Source: Narthecium ossifragum
Lineage: Eukaryota > Streptophyta > Magnoliopsida > Dioscoreales > Nartheciaceae
NCBI GenBank assembly: GCA_963920575.1
Contig: OY986972.1
Span: forward strand, 19,497,083-19,561,082
Direction of reading: 5' to 3'
DNA length: 64,000 nucleotides
Shown here in pieces: positions 44,261 to 56,808 of this stretch (positions are counted from its first letter, which is position 1; each line of letters begins with the position of its first letter). Below the pieces are notes generated by a model. It had not been told where the DNA came from and did not search any database. It worked only from the letters and a program-made list of their open reading frames with translations. The translations under genes and the position numbers were made by a program.

Positions 44261-45291
44261 AGTAGTGCCTTGGTGATTTGGATGGTTGAATTCGTTCAAC
44301 AACCAATTGTCGCCACACAAGGGCAATGATGACATTGTTCTGAGCTCTTGATTTTGGCATGACATAAATGAAGCAAAGTACAAGTTCCGGGACGAGGACG
44401 ACATCGAAATCTATGGAAGACAAGTGTTGTAAATTTTTTTTTCCTTTCATTGATGTATATAGACATGTCGATTTGGCATCATGCAAATTGTTGTAGGAAA
44501 TCATTGACCTCAATGAAATAAAGTTTTTGGTATTATATATATTGTTAGAGTTGTGTATCTTTAAAAGAGATGTGCTGCAATATGCATGGTTCACTTTTCA
44601 AACTTTGTAGGTATTGATTCACCAATTATTGTAAATATTGTAAGCCGACATAGCCATGAACTTCAATTATCACCATTCATCACAAGATTCAATTTTCACC
44701 ATCTTAAATGAAAAAGCATAAAAAAAATACATCAAACATACTAAATACACAATCTCAAGAAAAATGTATAGTTGGGTGTCTAACAACCAATTTGAGTGTC
44801 TATGTGTCAATTTGCAAGGTTTTCACCATCTCAAGGAAAAAAATATAAGGAAATACATCGAATAGATATTTTTTTTAAAAAAAGTATATTTAAATAAAAT
44901 TTATAAATGTATTACTGGTTTTACGTACTAAATACACTTAAAAACATTTTTTATAATCATATAGTGAGAAAATGGGGTGGTAATCTCACCACTGTGTTTC
45001 TGGGGTGACCATAACCACCATTCCATTGCCAAACAAACACAAAAAATGCCAGATTCCACAAGATACAGTTTCCATTTCATGACCAAACAAACAACAAAAG
45101 TGTCAGATTTCACAGAATTCTGCATTCATTTCAGCAGCAAACAAACAGAAAAAATGCAATTCCAGAACATTCCATTCCATTCCAATGGAAAACGTTTCCA
45201 TTCCAGAATTCCTTGGGATTCTATTTCATGGAAACAAACGTGCCCTTAGCCAAAACCCTAATTCCGGGAGTACACATATAAGAAGGTGTTT

Positions 45292-48200
45292 TGTCACGCC
45301 CCGCCCCAATTAAATACAAAATTTCTCAAAATTTCTCAAAACATATCGGCATGACCCTTGGGCACGGGCACGTGATCACACAATCTACAACCTGTCAACA
45401 GATACAAACCACACATCCTATGACATTTTATCTGGTATTTACAGCATTTATCACAATTCAGGGGACACCATCACTGCATCTCATTCAATTACACATAAAA
45501 GTGAATAATTTTCCAATTACAACATAACGGGGCCACGAGACTACAATATATAAATTCTCCAAAATTTTCAATATATACGAGCGTCAAATACACAAATTGA
45601 GAGTTAAGGTAGAGTACAAAATAAAATTGGGATACACCCCACTACCCTCCACCTACTACAAAGCTAACTCTCAATCAATAAATACAAGACTGACGCCTCG
45701 TCACTGCTAACCACCACCATGTGGTGTACTGGTCTTGGGCCTACCTCATGCACAATAAAAAACCAAGGAAAATGAGCTCGAAAGCCCAGTAGGAGTCACC
45801 TGACGACAATCTAGGACACTGGTGTAAACCAACCTAAACTAACTAATGAGAACTTAACCTAAACATTTCTCATCTTCACCGGGTTCCTTCTTCCGCCGCC
45901 GCTCGCGAAGAGGCGAGAGGGACTTGACGCCGCCGCTGCGATCGTCGTCGCCGGCGGGGGATTCTTCACCAGCTGGAGGTTAGCGACCTCCTTCTCTTCA
46001 TTTCTTTCTTCCTAGTCTTGTACTCTTCCCCACCGTGATTCTCCTCCGATGGGTTTCTTTTAATCGGCTTGCTTGGTGGTTTGATTCTTAGTGGATCGGA
46101 TGGAAGTTTCTTGAGTAACTTAGTTTCCTTCTTGCTTTGTTTTGGATTAATGCAAGTTGGTATGGATCTTTAGATTTTCCTTCGATCGATTGGATTATGT
46201 TGGATTTTCCTTTGATCGATTGGATTATGTTGGTCATATTTAGATCGGATTATTGTGAGGGGTTTTATTCCAATTTACCGATTGATTTGATTTGATTTCT
46301 TGTGGATTGAGTCCTCCCTCGCGACCTCTGTAGCTTGGATATGAGAATGTCTTTATAGCTTGGTCTTCTCTTTCGATGGATTTCAACTGGTCTTGGCTTG
46401 TGGATTTGGTTTCTTTTGGATAGTAGCTGTCGCCGGAGCATGCATGTAAGGTGTTTGAGGAATTGTTTCTTTGCCGCAATAGCTTGGGATTTCCTTGTTT
46501 CCGTCGCTGTTTTTTTGAATCGAAAACAGAGGATGTTTTGGATGTTGGGTTGATCTCTCGTTGCTCAGCTGCCAAGCTAGGAATTCTTTCTATCTCTGTG
46601 TTTGAATCAGATTCAGGGGAATTGATTGCTAGTTTTCTTCTCTGTTTTGTGGGCTGTTGGATCGGCTGGTGGTCTTCTGGTATGCATGTTGAGTGTTTGT
46701 TGGTTTGCTTCAGTGCCACAGCAGTCCCTCTTGGTTATTGCTTTTAGAAGCAGCGGCCAGCACATGGGATTAGTGGATAAGTCTCCCTTACCTGGTAGCT
46801 AATTGTTCAATGTTCTACTGCGATGTCTAGGGGATGGAATTGTTATTGATTCTTGGGTTAATCTGTAGTAAATTAGGTAGAGTTTTCTGGACTTCTTAGC
46901 TTCCTCCTGGTTATTTGGATTAGTGCTTTTATGGATGGTTATGTTGGATTGGATTGAGGCTGGCTCAGTTTTCTTTCTGTTACTGGTTATGTTCCCTGAA
47001 GAGTATGAGATGATAATGGTTCAGGTAGGTAATTGAATTGGATGTATTCTTTGATGGCAACAGAGGAAGCTGAGGTGTAATTGCTTGGAGCTTGTGGCTG
47101 TGGGAGTTGCTTTAGCTTATCTTCTCTGGTAATGAATGCTATTATGAATGTTGGACTATCTAGCTTGCATAAAGAAACTAACTATTACTACTTTGTGTAA
47201 TGAATGCTATTATGAATGTTGATCTATTTTCCTGGTGATGCCAGCTGTGATAGTTACTCCTATGTGTATGTGCCATTGCTTCAGTCTATTCTACTCCGTT
47301 GTTGGATATTGCCAGTGATATGTATTAATGTGGTTGCTTCCATCATGATGTGTTAATGCTTGTTTTGTGATGCTTGTGGTTTGAGAAACTGCATGAGTAT
47401 TATACTGTATTTATTGCGCTGCATTACATGAATAGGACGTGGTGAATGATTAGCTCAGAGCTAGATGAGTTTAGGTCGGGGTTGGGTCTAGGCGCTTGCG
47501 ATCGAGGCGATGGGTGGACGTGGTCCCCGTGATAGATTGAGGCATTAGAAGTATGATTCTACAGTCTGATTTGGATGTGAGGAATTGAATTGGTAATGAT
47601 TCGAGTAAGGATTGATTGATTCTTGGAACCTTAGTCTTAGCGGCTATTGAGAGGTAGCCTAATGTCTGCTGGTCGACGCCAGTCTAGCTGTGCCCACAGT
47701 TGGCAGGGTAGTGTCCCGGACTGTGGTGGAGAGTGAGTTGTGCCCACGGTTGGCAGGGTAGTCGCCCGTACCGTGGTGGAGAGCGATAGGTCGATTGCGA
47801 GCTTGGGCTTAGGTTGTGACTTCCCTTGAGCTAAGACTTAGGCGCTAGATTATATTGCTGATTTATGTTGGTTATTAGTTAGTTTCTTGTATGTCGTTAG
47901 TTAGTCTCATACTGGGCTTTTTGCTCACCCCTACTTTTGCAGGTTCATCAGGTGATGACGGCCGAGTTTGAGATCGTCAGAGGATTCGTCATTAAGTTCA
48001 TTTGTTTTATTTTATTACATTCATTTGGAAGATTGTATTGATGTTGGGATTAATTATTAATTTGATTCATGTTATTGAAACCAGAAGTTTGTAATAAATT
48101 ATTAGATTATCCTGTAATAAGTTGGTGAATATGACTTTGAGCAGGTTGGTTTAAATTGTGATTATATGTCAAGTTGAATGTAGTGATTTTATTATGGTTT

Positions 48201-49821
48201 AGATTGTGATGGTTGGGAGCAGGTTGAGCATGTTGTGTTAGTGTAGAACAGGTTTTCTTCGTGTCTCGTGGTTGGGGTGGGTATATCTCGGGGCGGGGCG
48301 GGACACTCTGACTAGTCTAGCTACAGGACCTAACTAGACCCAAGCACAATCTCTGTCATAAGACAGCCTGCCATTCCTATCATGTATGCATAAACCAAAA
48401 TACATAATAATAAACAAATATAGTAGTTCTCATCAATGCATATAATACAGGAATAGCATAGCATAATATTTTATAACACAATTAAGCAAGTAGAGGGCTC
48501 AGCTAGCCCAACAGATCATAACATAGCATGCAACCATCATCACAAAGGTATAGCTATACAACATGCTATACAATCATAACATTGCATCACATATAAACAT
48601 AACAAATAACAAACAATCATACAATTCCTAGTATGAGGTAACTCATACCTCAAAAGGCGATTGACATGAAATCCCTAAGCCCTGGGGTCCACGTCACGCT
48701 CCGAACTCTGACGACCACCCACCCGATAGCCTAAAGTACAAGAACAAGGAAAGCGGTCAGGTAGGGCTCCAAACGCGGTTAAATTTACAAAAATTAAATA
48801 GAGCTCGAAAAACCAGTCGAAAAGACCCGACAAAGACTGAAATCAGATCTTGGCGCTCCGCACGCCGAAGTGCGTGACGACTCCACCCACGGTGGACCAG
48901 CCGCCCGACGTTCCCAACATGGCGTCGATGCTCGACCGCATCACGGCTACAAATTGTCGCGCCTACGACAGACTCTGTCGCGCATGCGACGGAACCCACC
49001 GTGCCAGCGACGGAATCTGCCTCATCTACGATGCGTCTGCAACGACCCAGCCCCGGTGGCGCGCACCCTTCCGCCAAGAAGGGCCGCCGGAGCTCCACTA
49101 ATCTCAGGCTTAACCGCCGGATAGCCACCACGACGACGAGGGGAGCTTACTCGCTGCCCCAAGCTCCGGGTCCCCAAGGGAGATCAACGGCCATGGCTAG
49201 AGGAAAGCCGGGCGGACCTTCGCCGGAATCCATGGCAGGGAGGAGGATCAAGGATCCCCCCGCCATGGAAACGCTCGGACAGGGCTCGGAGAGAGATGCT
49301 CCGGACCACGGGGGGTCCTTCTCTGGCGCTACAGTCGCCAAGGGAGGTCCCCGACGTCGTCCATGGCATCTTCTTCGGCGGTCCATCGCCGAAAAACCCC
49401 AGAAAAGGAAGAGATCGGAGGGGAAAGAAGAGAGGAGCTCACCTGAGCCAAGGAGGAGACGAAATCCGACGGACACCTCGCCGGATCTACCCCTTTTTCC
49501 CCGGCGAGTTTCACCTCTCCTCCCGGTTTCCTCCTCCTTTCTTCTCTTCCTTCTCCGGCACCAGCGATCTATACCTCCACCCACTCCCTCTCCCTTCCCC
49601 TCCCTTCTCTCTCCCTAGATCTCTCTCTGGATCTCGCTCTCTCTCCCGAGCCTGGTTCAAATGAGGCAAGGGTGAAGAGAGAGAAAAATATCGGGGAGAA
49701 GAAGAAGAGAAGTGGGGGTAGGTGGGGATTTTTGCGGAAACCCCCCGCAAGACTCTAAATTACACAAAAACCCCTCAAATTTAGAGAAAACCCCCAGCAA
49801 TCTTACAATTAGGCCCTTACA
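45292..49821 (-). mobile_element. LTR (family C), split by a further LTR (TSD TGTTT)
   Basis: It begins TGTCACGCCCCGCCCC and ends GGCCCTTACA on the plus strand, with TGTTT at 45287-45291 and 49822-49826. The same left end is found at 20959 and, diverged, at 61904, where a primer site lies outside it, giving the minus orientation. The net length without the nested piece is about 2.1 kb. GC-rich frames at 48757-49670 have no domain and are LTR sequence. It is likely a solo LTR of a Ty3-type element. Confidence 0.8.
45866..48305 (+). mobile_element. nested LTR-like unit, left end approximate
   Basis: The right end ...GGGGCGGGGCGGGACA (48305) is a family-C-like LTR end in the plus orientation, so a second LTR of opposite sense lies inside the one at 45292. 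It contains a GC-rich leader (45885-45985) and a 'gcccacggttggcagggtagt' phrase repeated at about 47690 and 47740. I could not find a matching target duplication, and the left end is placed only to within about 100 bases. Confidence 0.5.
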
Positions 49822-50670
49822 TGTTTGCCGGTTGAAAATTGGAGGTCCCGATAGAGAGAAAAGAGAAGATTAAGGTTCTGGAGAAGATGGAGCTGCAGTG
49901 TGGATCCCAATCATTTTTCATCGAATCTATGGCTTCCATCACCAAGATGAGTGGCTATTTCCTTTACTTAGGAATCTCATGAAGCTTTGGTATAGCTTCT
50001 TTGTATTTTCTAGTTTGATACTTGTAATCTTTTGCTAGACATAATCTTATAGATATGGATTTATTGTTAATAAAGTTAAGGGAACAGAGTTCCTAGACGT
50101 ATATTTTGGCCTACCTGATTTTAGTGATTGATGGTAGAGATCTATAGGATAGTTTTCATGTGGTTTGTAAATAACCGATAAGATATTTTATGCTTAGTGA
50201 TGATAGGTTGTGTTAAGGTTACCCTGAAGACAATCTATGCTAATCGAAGATAAAATATGCCTTTGGAAAACACTTATCTTCTTTTAGGGATTCATGTAAG
50301 CTTAAAAAGCTGTAAATATAAAATGTTTAGATAGAAAATAAGAGGATAATTACAAAATATAGGAAGTGAAACTAAAGTGAATTAAGTAATCCCTAGGTTT
50401 TCTCATTAATATATTTCAATCTTTTTACATCGTTTTCTTAATTAGTTTTAATTAATAAGTTTCTAAAACCCAAATCAATCATTTTCGCTTTAGGTTTAGA
50501 GTTCCGAGATTTAATTCTGATTTCTCCTTCGTAATCAAAGTTTTCCCTGTGGTTCGATCCCGTATTTCATCACTATTCTACCATATAGTTTAGTATTTTT
50601 AATAAGGGTTTATAAATTCTATTTTTGATTGAGTTTGCATCTGATTTAACGACGCGTTTGCAAGCGATCA

Positions 50671-51027
50671 GCGGCCCGATGGCCTCTCAACTAGTCCACC
50701 TTTTCGCCTTGCACACACACAAGACCCACACGAATTTGGGTAAGGGATGATATCCCAACTCTTTTATTGACTAGTGATTACAATAGCACTCTTCTCTCGC
50801 CCCAACCCTTTGGAGTACAATCACTCTCAATACAAAAAGCTCTCAACCCAAAACCCTAGAAGAACCACCCAATTCTTCTACCTCACGATCTCTCAATCTG
50901 TGAGTTTGCCCATAACCCAGATGCCCCCACATCTAGCCGGCCTCTTCCTTATATAGAGGAGAGTCTTGACTTGTTCCAACAAGTCAAGTTCCCTAATCCA
51001 ACCCCAAGTCCTAGGCTTCATTCTTAT
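50671..51027. repeat. unclassified repeat, copy 2 (left part)
   Basis: Similar to 36085-36240 (tacaatcactctcaatacaaaa, ccttatatagagga). It is interrupted by the LTR at 51028 and continues at 53979. Confidence 0.5.
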
Positions 51028-53973
51028 TGATATCGCTCAAATGTGTCTCGCACAGCGGTCGCGGTGCAGTACAGGATAAGAGAGGTCGATCCTACAGGGA
51101 AACTGCAGAAAGGATCCAAAAACATAGATAACAATGTATGAAAAACAATCAAGAGCATAAGAGTTAAGAAAATTAGAATGAAGATTTAACGGTAAAATAA
51201 AGTTAACGAAAGAAATCAGAATTTGGATGAGGTTAGGCTTCAGGAATCCTTCACTTGGACTTGGGTTCTTCTCTTACCAATGGTTCATATAAAACTCAGT
51301 CGAGGGATTCGCATCCCAATCACCTCGATTGGAAGATATGGAATTATGAATCTGATAGAATATAAATGTCACTTTCTATGTTGGTTCTTCTCATTGTAAC
51401 CCTAACTCCGTCGTACCAGAACCTAAAAAGTAACTATTGGATCACAATATTATAAAAGAAGCATGACAAGATTTATAATAATGTTCAACCACATAGAAAT
51501 CTGTGAAGATCCAATTCATAATAGAGTTTAAACAATAAAGATCAAAATATGAACCATCGATGAAGAAGAAACCCTCGTCCTTGATCAGTTATCCGTCCAC
51601 CATGCCTTGAAGGTTTACTCGGCCATGGAAATGAAGAATCTCTGATGATGATGCATAATGTTATATTTTTACCCCTTAATATTTAGCTTCATGTGCTTAT
51701 TTGATACCTTAATACACTCATTATTCTTATATTTTGATTTAGGATGCAATTAAAGTCCTTAAGTAAAAAAAAAGCTGAAAAGAGTATATAGATCGACTTT
51801 AAAGATTATCCTGTACCTGTTCATGAGGAACCAAATGTGGTGCCATATATGGTTGGAAAGCTCTTGAAGTCTAGTTTATGGAGAATTTTACGGTTCGTGA
51901 TTCCGAATTTCCTAGAGGAAGTTAGCGCGATTTTAGTACCAATGGCGCAGTCTGGATGGCAAAACAGTAAATACTCTGGAAAGACATATCGATCCGTCTC
52001 CCTATTAGGATCGATTTGTTTTACAGCAGACTTGACTGAATGTATATTTTTCAGATGAGCACAGTAGGATTGATCCTACTATCCATCCTACCTAGTAAGA
52101 TCGATCCGACACCCCTGGTAGGATCGATCCGAGTCGGGCGTAGCCAGAAATTGAAGATTTCGATGCAAAGGATAGATCCGACACCCATAGAAGGATCGAT
52201 CCTAGTTTCCCAGTGAAGAAATTCAACGGTTCAGATCAAATTCGAGGATGAAGACACTTAAGGCTATAAATAGGACTCTTTCTAGGGTTTGAGGGGGGAT
52301 TGGCTGGACACTTTTGGGCTGCTATTTTCTACTCTTTTATATTTTTCTTAGGTTTTTGCTAGCTTTATGGAATCTTTTGGAGGATTGTTCTTGATAGCCC
52401 TGCGTGGCTAAATCTTGATTCTTGGTCAAGGAAACTGAAACCTCAGAATCAATGAAACTGTGAGATCTAATCTATTTTTATTGTTTAATTTATGCTTGAG
52501 TATTGGATGTTCTTCTGTGATTAAATATTTATGATTGTCTTGTTTAATTGCTAGGAGGCCTACTAGTTTATTATTCATTATGATCTACTGCTATGTTGGA
52601 TATCAAATCCATAATTGTTTGATCCCTCTAATCCGCGAAGCAACTAGGATCTATTGATTTACTGCGTTTCAGAGATCGTTGGATCTTAGGAAGAACGTTC
52701 GACTAAATTAAATGCAACCGCTTGTGCTTGTGTTATTTAGCTTCATCGATCTCCCTATTCTTAAGGCTGCTACTAGATTAAATCTACAGCGCGTGTCATA
52801 GGTTGTTTAGTAGTTAGGGTTGATTAGATCGCTTATTTCTAATTAACTATGATTGAGGAGAGATTCGAATTTAATTCGAACGGTGAATACTCATGGTATG
52901 AATTGATATATACTTGCATCGATGATCAGTTGTTGGATTCCGATGGTGGATGTTGACTTAGACCAAGGTTTGTTCTCTTGATTCAACTCGTTTCTTCGCT
53001 TTAGATTATTTCTTTATTGTTTTCTTCACACTTAAAACCCCTCATCTTTATTCACTTAGCACAAAACCAGACTAAACACTCTTCGGGGGATCGACTCGTA
53101 CTCGCACTACTACATTTATTTTGAAGAGTATTGGTTTTATTTTTGAGTGCCTACGACAGCACATCAATCTCCTCTTTCCTTTTGCCTCCAACTGCTCTCC
53201 AATTACTGCCAAAAAGTCCCTCTTGAATAACCCTAAATTTTCTATTTATAACCCTCAAAAGAGTCCCACTCAGATTAGATCCGCACCTTTAATTTTCTCT
53301 TCCGTCAAACAAAAGATCGGTCTTTTTAAAGGAGAAGATCGATCTTTTCATCCCGTATGATTGCCTGCGCCCGAAGAAGATCGATCATTTTAAAGGAGAA
53401 GATCAATCTTCTGAAAATCTACTCTCTGTTTGCTTCAACCGCATAAACGATCGATCTTTTATAGGGAGAAGATCGATCATTTTATCCCAAAATCAGTCCC
53501 GTTTCATACTAGATCGATCTTCTATGGGTAGAAAATCGATCCTTTGAAATTATACTCTCTGTCAGCTTTGCGCATAGAAGATCGATCATTTAATGCAAAG
53601 ACGATCGATCTTTTAATTCTAACAATTCCAGCTTCTTTCTCAGTACTGCGCATTGGTACCAAAAATGCTGTAACTTTCTTTAGGAAACTCGGAATCATGC
53701 ACCGTAAAATTCTCTAAAAACTAGACTTGAAGAGCTTTCCAATCATATATGGTATATCATTTGGTTCTTCATGAACAGGTACAGTTTAATCTTCCAAGTT
53801 GACCCATGTAATCTTTTCAGCTTCTTTTAGCTCCAATTTCCTGCATTTCCCAAACTACTATGTGAAGTAACATATAAGTATAAAACTAGTGCTAAAGAGG
53901 TTGATTAAGGGTGACAATGTAGCAATTGAGATTGTTATAAGACTATTCAGAGTGCACTTTCATGCACTCATCA
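51028..53973 (-). mobile_element. solo LTR (minus), split by a plus-sense relative (TSD CTTAT)
   Basis: Plus strand TGATATCGCTC...GCACTCATCA with CTTAT at 51023-51027 and 53974-53978. Its net length is about 1.42 kb after removing the nested LTR at 51643. The part 53330-53620 has repeated GATCGATC with the flank 'ttttaaaggagaa'. End structure and layout resemble the gag-protease family LTRs, but the sequence is clearly another subfamily. Confidence 0.8.
51643..53166 (+). mobile_element. nested solo LTR (plus), TSD ATCTC
   Basis: TGATGATGATGCATAATG at the start, GACAGCACATCA at the end, and ATCTC at 51638-51642 and 53167-53171. Its segment 51720-51960 is the inverse of 53640-53830 in the host LTR, so the two are relatives in opposite orientation. 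It holds ggatcgatcc motifs at 52075-52205. Confidence 0.85.
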
Positions 53974-53978
53974 CTTAT

Positions 53979-55000
53979 TGAAACATGCAATTAGCCAATT
54001 AGAAAGCTTCCTAGCCTATTTGGACTCTTACTTGCCAAAGATGGTTGTTTGCCAAAATCTGTCGTACTTTGGCTCGAAATAAGATTCCTTCCTATTTTCG
54101 CGAGCCAAGTACGACTTCCCCCTGCCATATTCCATATTTGTCGTGTCATCCCATGCTGGAGACCTAGGCCAAGTGGAATTATGACATTTGCACGCTCAGT
54201 TTGGCCTCCATAGCCTAACAGCCTTTCACCGGGCAAATCGAGTCCTAGTCCAACTAGAACTCCAGCACAACAAGGACTTTCTCCGTGCCAAAACCTTCTT
54301 TTGCCGCATCAAGTTCTTCCAAGAACCCAATCCAAGTGGAATTAGAACTTTTGCATGGCTGGTTTGCTCCAGCTGGCCAGCCGCGTCGCGCCTGGTCATT
54401 TCGAGTCATAGTCCAACTCAAACTTGACCGCCTGGCCGCGTCGCACGCGCACTCTGCGTGCCATCACGCATGGCGCTGATGCGCATGCCCCGCGCGCCTT
54501 CCTAAGTTGCCTTGGAGCACGTCACGCTCGCTTGCCTTGTCACATGGCCCGTCGTACTTCGTCTTGGCTCAGGCCGCCATGCCATTTTTGAAATCCGCCG
54601 CGCCATGTCGTGCCCCAAACTCCTTTGGCGCGTACATATTGCTTATGCTCCTCCCTGGTTGTCTCTCCGTGCATATCACTCGATAGGATCCCTTCATGGC
54701 TCGCCAATATCCCTTGTGGCATGGTCGTCTCACGGGCTCCAGCCCCTGATACCCTCCTCCTTGCGTGGATTCCTCATCAAGGTTAATGGGTTGATCCCAT
54801 GCTGAAAAGCTCGACGGGGAGGAATCCATCTAGTGAGTAGATGGAGAGTGATGCTTAGAGTTGGAGATTTGGAGTTGGGAGCCCACAACTTAAATGAGGG
54901 GGAGAGAGAGAGAGCTCTTAGAGATTCAGAAATTTTAAGAACATGTGGCTTCAAATGAAAGGCCGTGAATCAGTTTTATAGAGTACATGTACGAATAGCA
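53979..55000. repeat. unclassified repeat, copy 2 (right part)
   Basis: 53990-54480 resembles 36240-36790, including ccatattccatatt and ggccaagtggaattat. The rest is a mosaic of 'cgcgtcgc' GC-rich sequence without a recognisable gene. Confidence 0.5.
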
Positions 55001-55911
55001 ATTCCCAAAACTGTCCCCGAAATATGGTCGTTTATGGCCATTGTTTGGGGGCAAATCGGATATAAGTAAAAAATGACGAAAGTACCCTAATAATTTAACA
55101 GTTTATGTCCGTTTATTAAGGGCAAAATGGTCATTATGTATGCCACTTTAAAATAACAAAAAGAAAGTCATGAAACATTTGATAAAATTATCCCTAAAAA
55201 TGACCTTTTTTTAACTCTTTATGACGGCAAAATGGTCATTGCAGATGACATTCCATGAAAAAAAAGAAAAAAGAAAAGATTTGAATTCAAAATTAAAGTT
55301 CAAAAACCGAATAGCAAAATTTCCCTTGAAATATAACCGTTGACCGTTTATATAGGGCAAAAATGTAATCTTACATATTATAATAATAGAAATCCAAAAA
55401 TGACATTTATTAAAAAAGTCCCGGGCCGGGTCGGGCCCATCAGGGTTTTGTCCATAGGTACCCGGCTCGGGACCTAAGCCCTCTTGGGCCCAATCTATCG
55501 GGCCTAGCCCGGGTTCGGTCTGGGTCAAAGCCCGGCACGGACCCGAACTGGTCCCGGCCTAATTGGGAATCAAACAGTCTAAAGTTATCTATTATATAAG
55601 ATCAGCTTTTGTGAGTCACAATCTTACTCATGTATTTTCTCACACGTGACAACTGAGTCATCGAGAGAGGAGGAGAGAGAGGGGGACACGTGGCAGATGA
55701 GTCATAGAAAATGGGAGCAGGGAGTGGGCAATGGAGGTGGGTGCTTAGAGGGTAGTGTGGTGGGTGGTTACCCGTGCCACCTGGCACGGGCCCACCTAGT
55801 CTTATATATGGTCTTCCTATTAAATCAATGTTAGCAGGTATGAATCGGACGACTAGGAACGAAAGACAAAATAGAAAGAGAGAGAAGCTAACTAATTTAG
55901 GGATTCATCTA
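55001..55911. other. AT-rich spacer with a GC-rich CCCGGG/GGGCC block
   Basis: The block at 55418-55560 is rich in cggg/gccc words (ccgggccgggtcgggccc), as often seen in subterminal parts of plant hAT-type elements. No ends were found and no gene is supported. Confidence 0.4.
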
Positions 55912-56206
55912 GGGCTTGTTTGGCGATCCGCGGGATGCGGAATCCGGCGGATGGTATTCGCTGTATCCGCTCCCACGGATACCATGGGCGGCGTCCGCTC
56001 TTTGTATCCGCTATATCCGCTCCCACGGATACCACGGGTCGCGTCCGCTCGGGAAGAGCGGACGCCGAAAATGGGATCTGCCCTTGGGCGGATCCCATTT
56101 TCTTGGATCAGAGGCCGATCCAAACGTACAGATCCCGTCCGCGGGATCCGTGCATCCCCCCACCATCACTCGGATCCCAGCGGATCCAAGGCCGCCAAAG
56201 GCACCC
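55912..56206. mobile_element. Harbinger/Tourist-type MITE M1 (TSD CTA)
   Basis: The ends GGGCTTGTTTGGCG and GGGTGCCTTTGGCG (reverse complement) are flanked by CTA (55909-55911, 56207-56209). The 295-bp body has repeated cggatcc/ggatccg words and no coding potential. Confidence 0.75.
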
Positions 56207-56209
56207 CTA

Positions 56210-56467
56210 GGGCCTCGTTTGGTATGGGAATAACCTTATTCCGGGGTTAAGGGACTTTATTCCCGGTTTCGGGAATAACTTTGTAATGATTACTTGGAAT
56301 AAGGAAAAAGTAGAGTGGAGAGTGGGAATAACTTTGTAATGATTACTTGAAATAGGAAAAGGTGTTTGGGGAATAAAGTGTGGAATAAGTAGTGGATTCG
56401 AGAATATTCTTAGAATATTCTTGAAATATTCCCTTATTCCCGTTTGGTATTCCCATACCAAACGGGG
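56210..56467. mobile_element. Harbinger/Tourist-type MITE M2 (TSD CTA)
   Basis: The ends GGGCCTCGTTTGGTATGGGA and CCCCGTTTGGTATGGGAATA (reverse complement) are flanked by CTA at 56207-56209 and 56468-56470. It lies directly against M1 and shares its CTA. 258 bp, non-coding. Confidence 0.8.
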
Positions 56468-56582
56468 CTAGTAGGAATTGGATTCCTACTTTACATGCAT
56501 GTTGTTGCAAACGTGATTAATTTGGGAGAGAAAGATTGAGCATTAATTGGTTTCGTCTTTTAGTAGAATGAATATTTTCTAA

Positions 56583-56759
56583 GGCCCTGTTTGGCGCGCA
56601 GGATCCACGGTACCCACGGAATTGTATCCACAGATATCCGTGTGGGCGGATCCTGCCCGCGGCGTCCGCTTTCCGGGATCCGCGCGAGATCCAAACACGC
56701 GGATCCCGCGTCCCCCCATCCTACGGATCCCGGCGGATCAAAGGCTGGCAAACATGCCC
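56583..56759. mobile_element. Harbinger/Tourist-type MITE M3 (TSD TAA)
   Basis: GGCCCTGTTTGGC at the left, GGGCATGTTTGCC at the right (reverse complement), and TAA at 56580-56582 and 56760-56762. 177 bp; the body shares ggatcc/ggcgtccgc words with M1, so the two are related. Confidence 0.75.
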
Positions 56760-56808
56760 TAAGTTACATGCTATGGTACTAATAAGAAGATGAGAGAGGG
56801 GATTCTAA

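Larger units (their letters stand above)
37889..45245 (+). mobile_element. PIF/Harbinger DNA transposon, near-complete (TSD TTA)
   Basis: The terminal inverted repeats GGGGTTGTTTGTTTCCATG (left) and GGGCACGTTTGTTTCCATG (right, reverse complement) are flanked by TTA at 37886-37888 and 45246-45248, the 3-bp target typical of the superfamily. The 7357-bp element carries, all on the plus strand, a DDE transposase (39607-40956), a Myb/SANT-like protein (41106-42141) and a third small ORF (42421-42630). Non-coding tandem repeats lie on both sides (38820-39190 and 42830-44260). Coding frames are nearly intact but each has at least one break. Confidence 0.9.
37347..50670 (+). mobile_element. old solo LTR of the gag-protease family, split by two insertions
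   Basis: The left part (37347-37888, starting TGATGAGTCACTAATTATTC) and right part (49827-50670, ending GCAAGCGATCA) match the two ends of the LTRs at 26029 and 33585, in the opposite orientation and much more diverged. The short piece 45249-45291 continues it. Without the insertions the length is about 1.43 kb. The flanks are GCAGC (37342-37346) and GCGGC (50671-50675), a target duplication with one change. It holds the Harbinger element at 37889 and the LTR at 45292. Confidence 0.78.

Noticed and set aside
48757..49664. Overlapping GC-rich ORFs up to 205 codons
   Set aside because: Both strands and several frames are open at once inside an LTR; no family match recognised.
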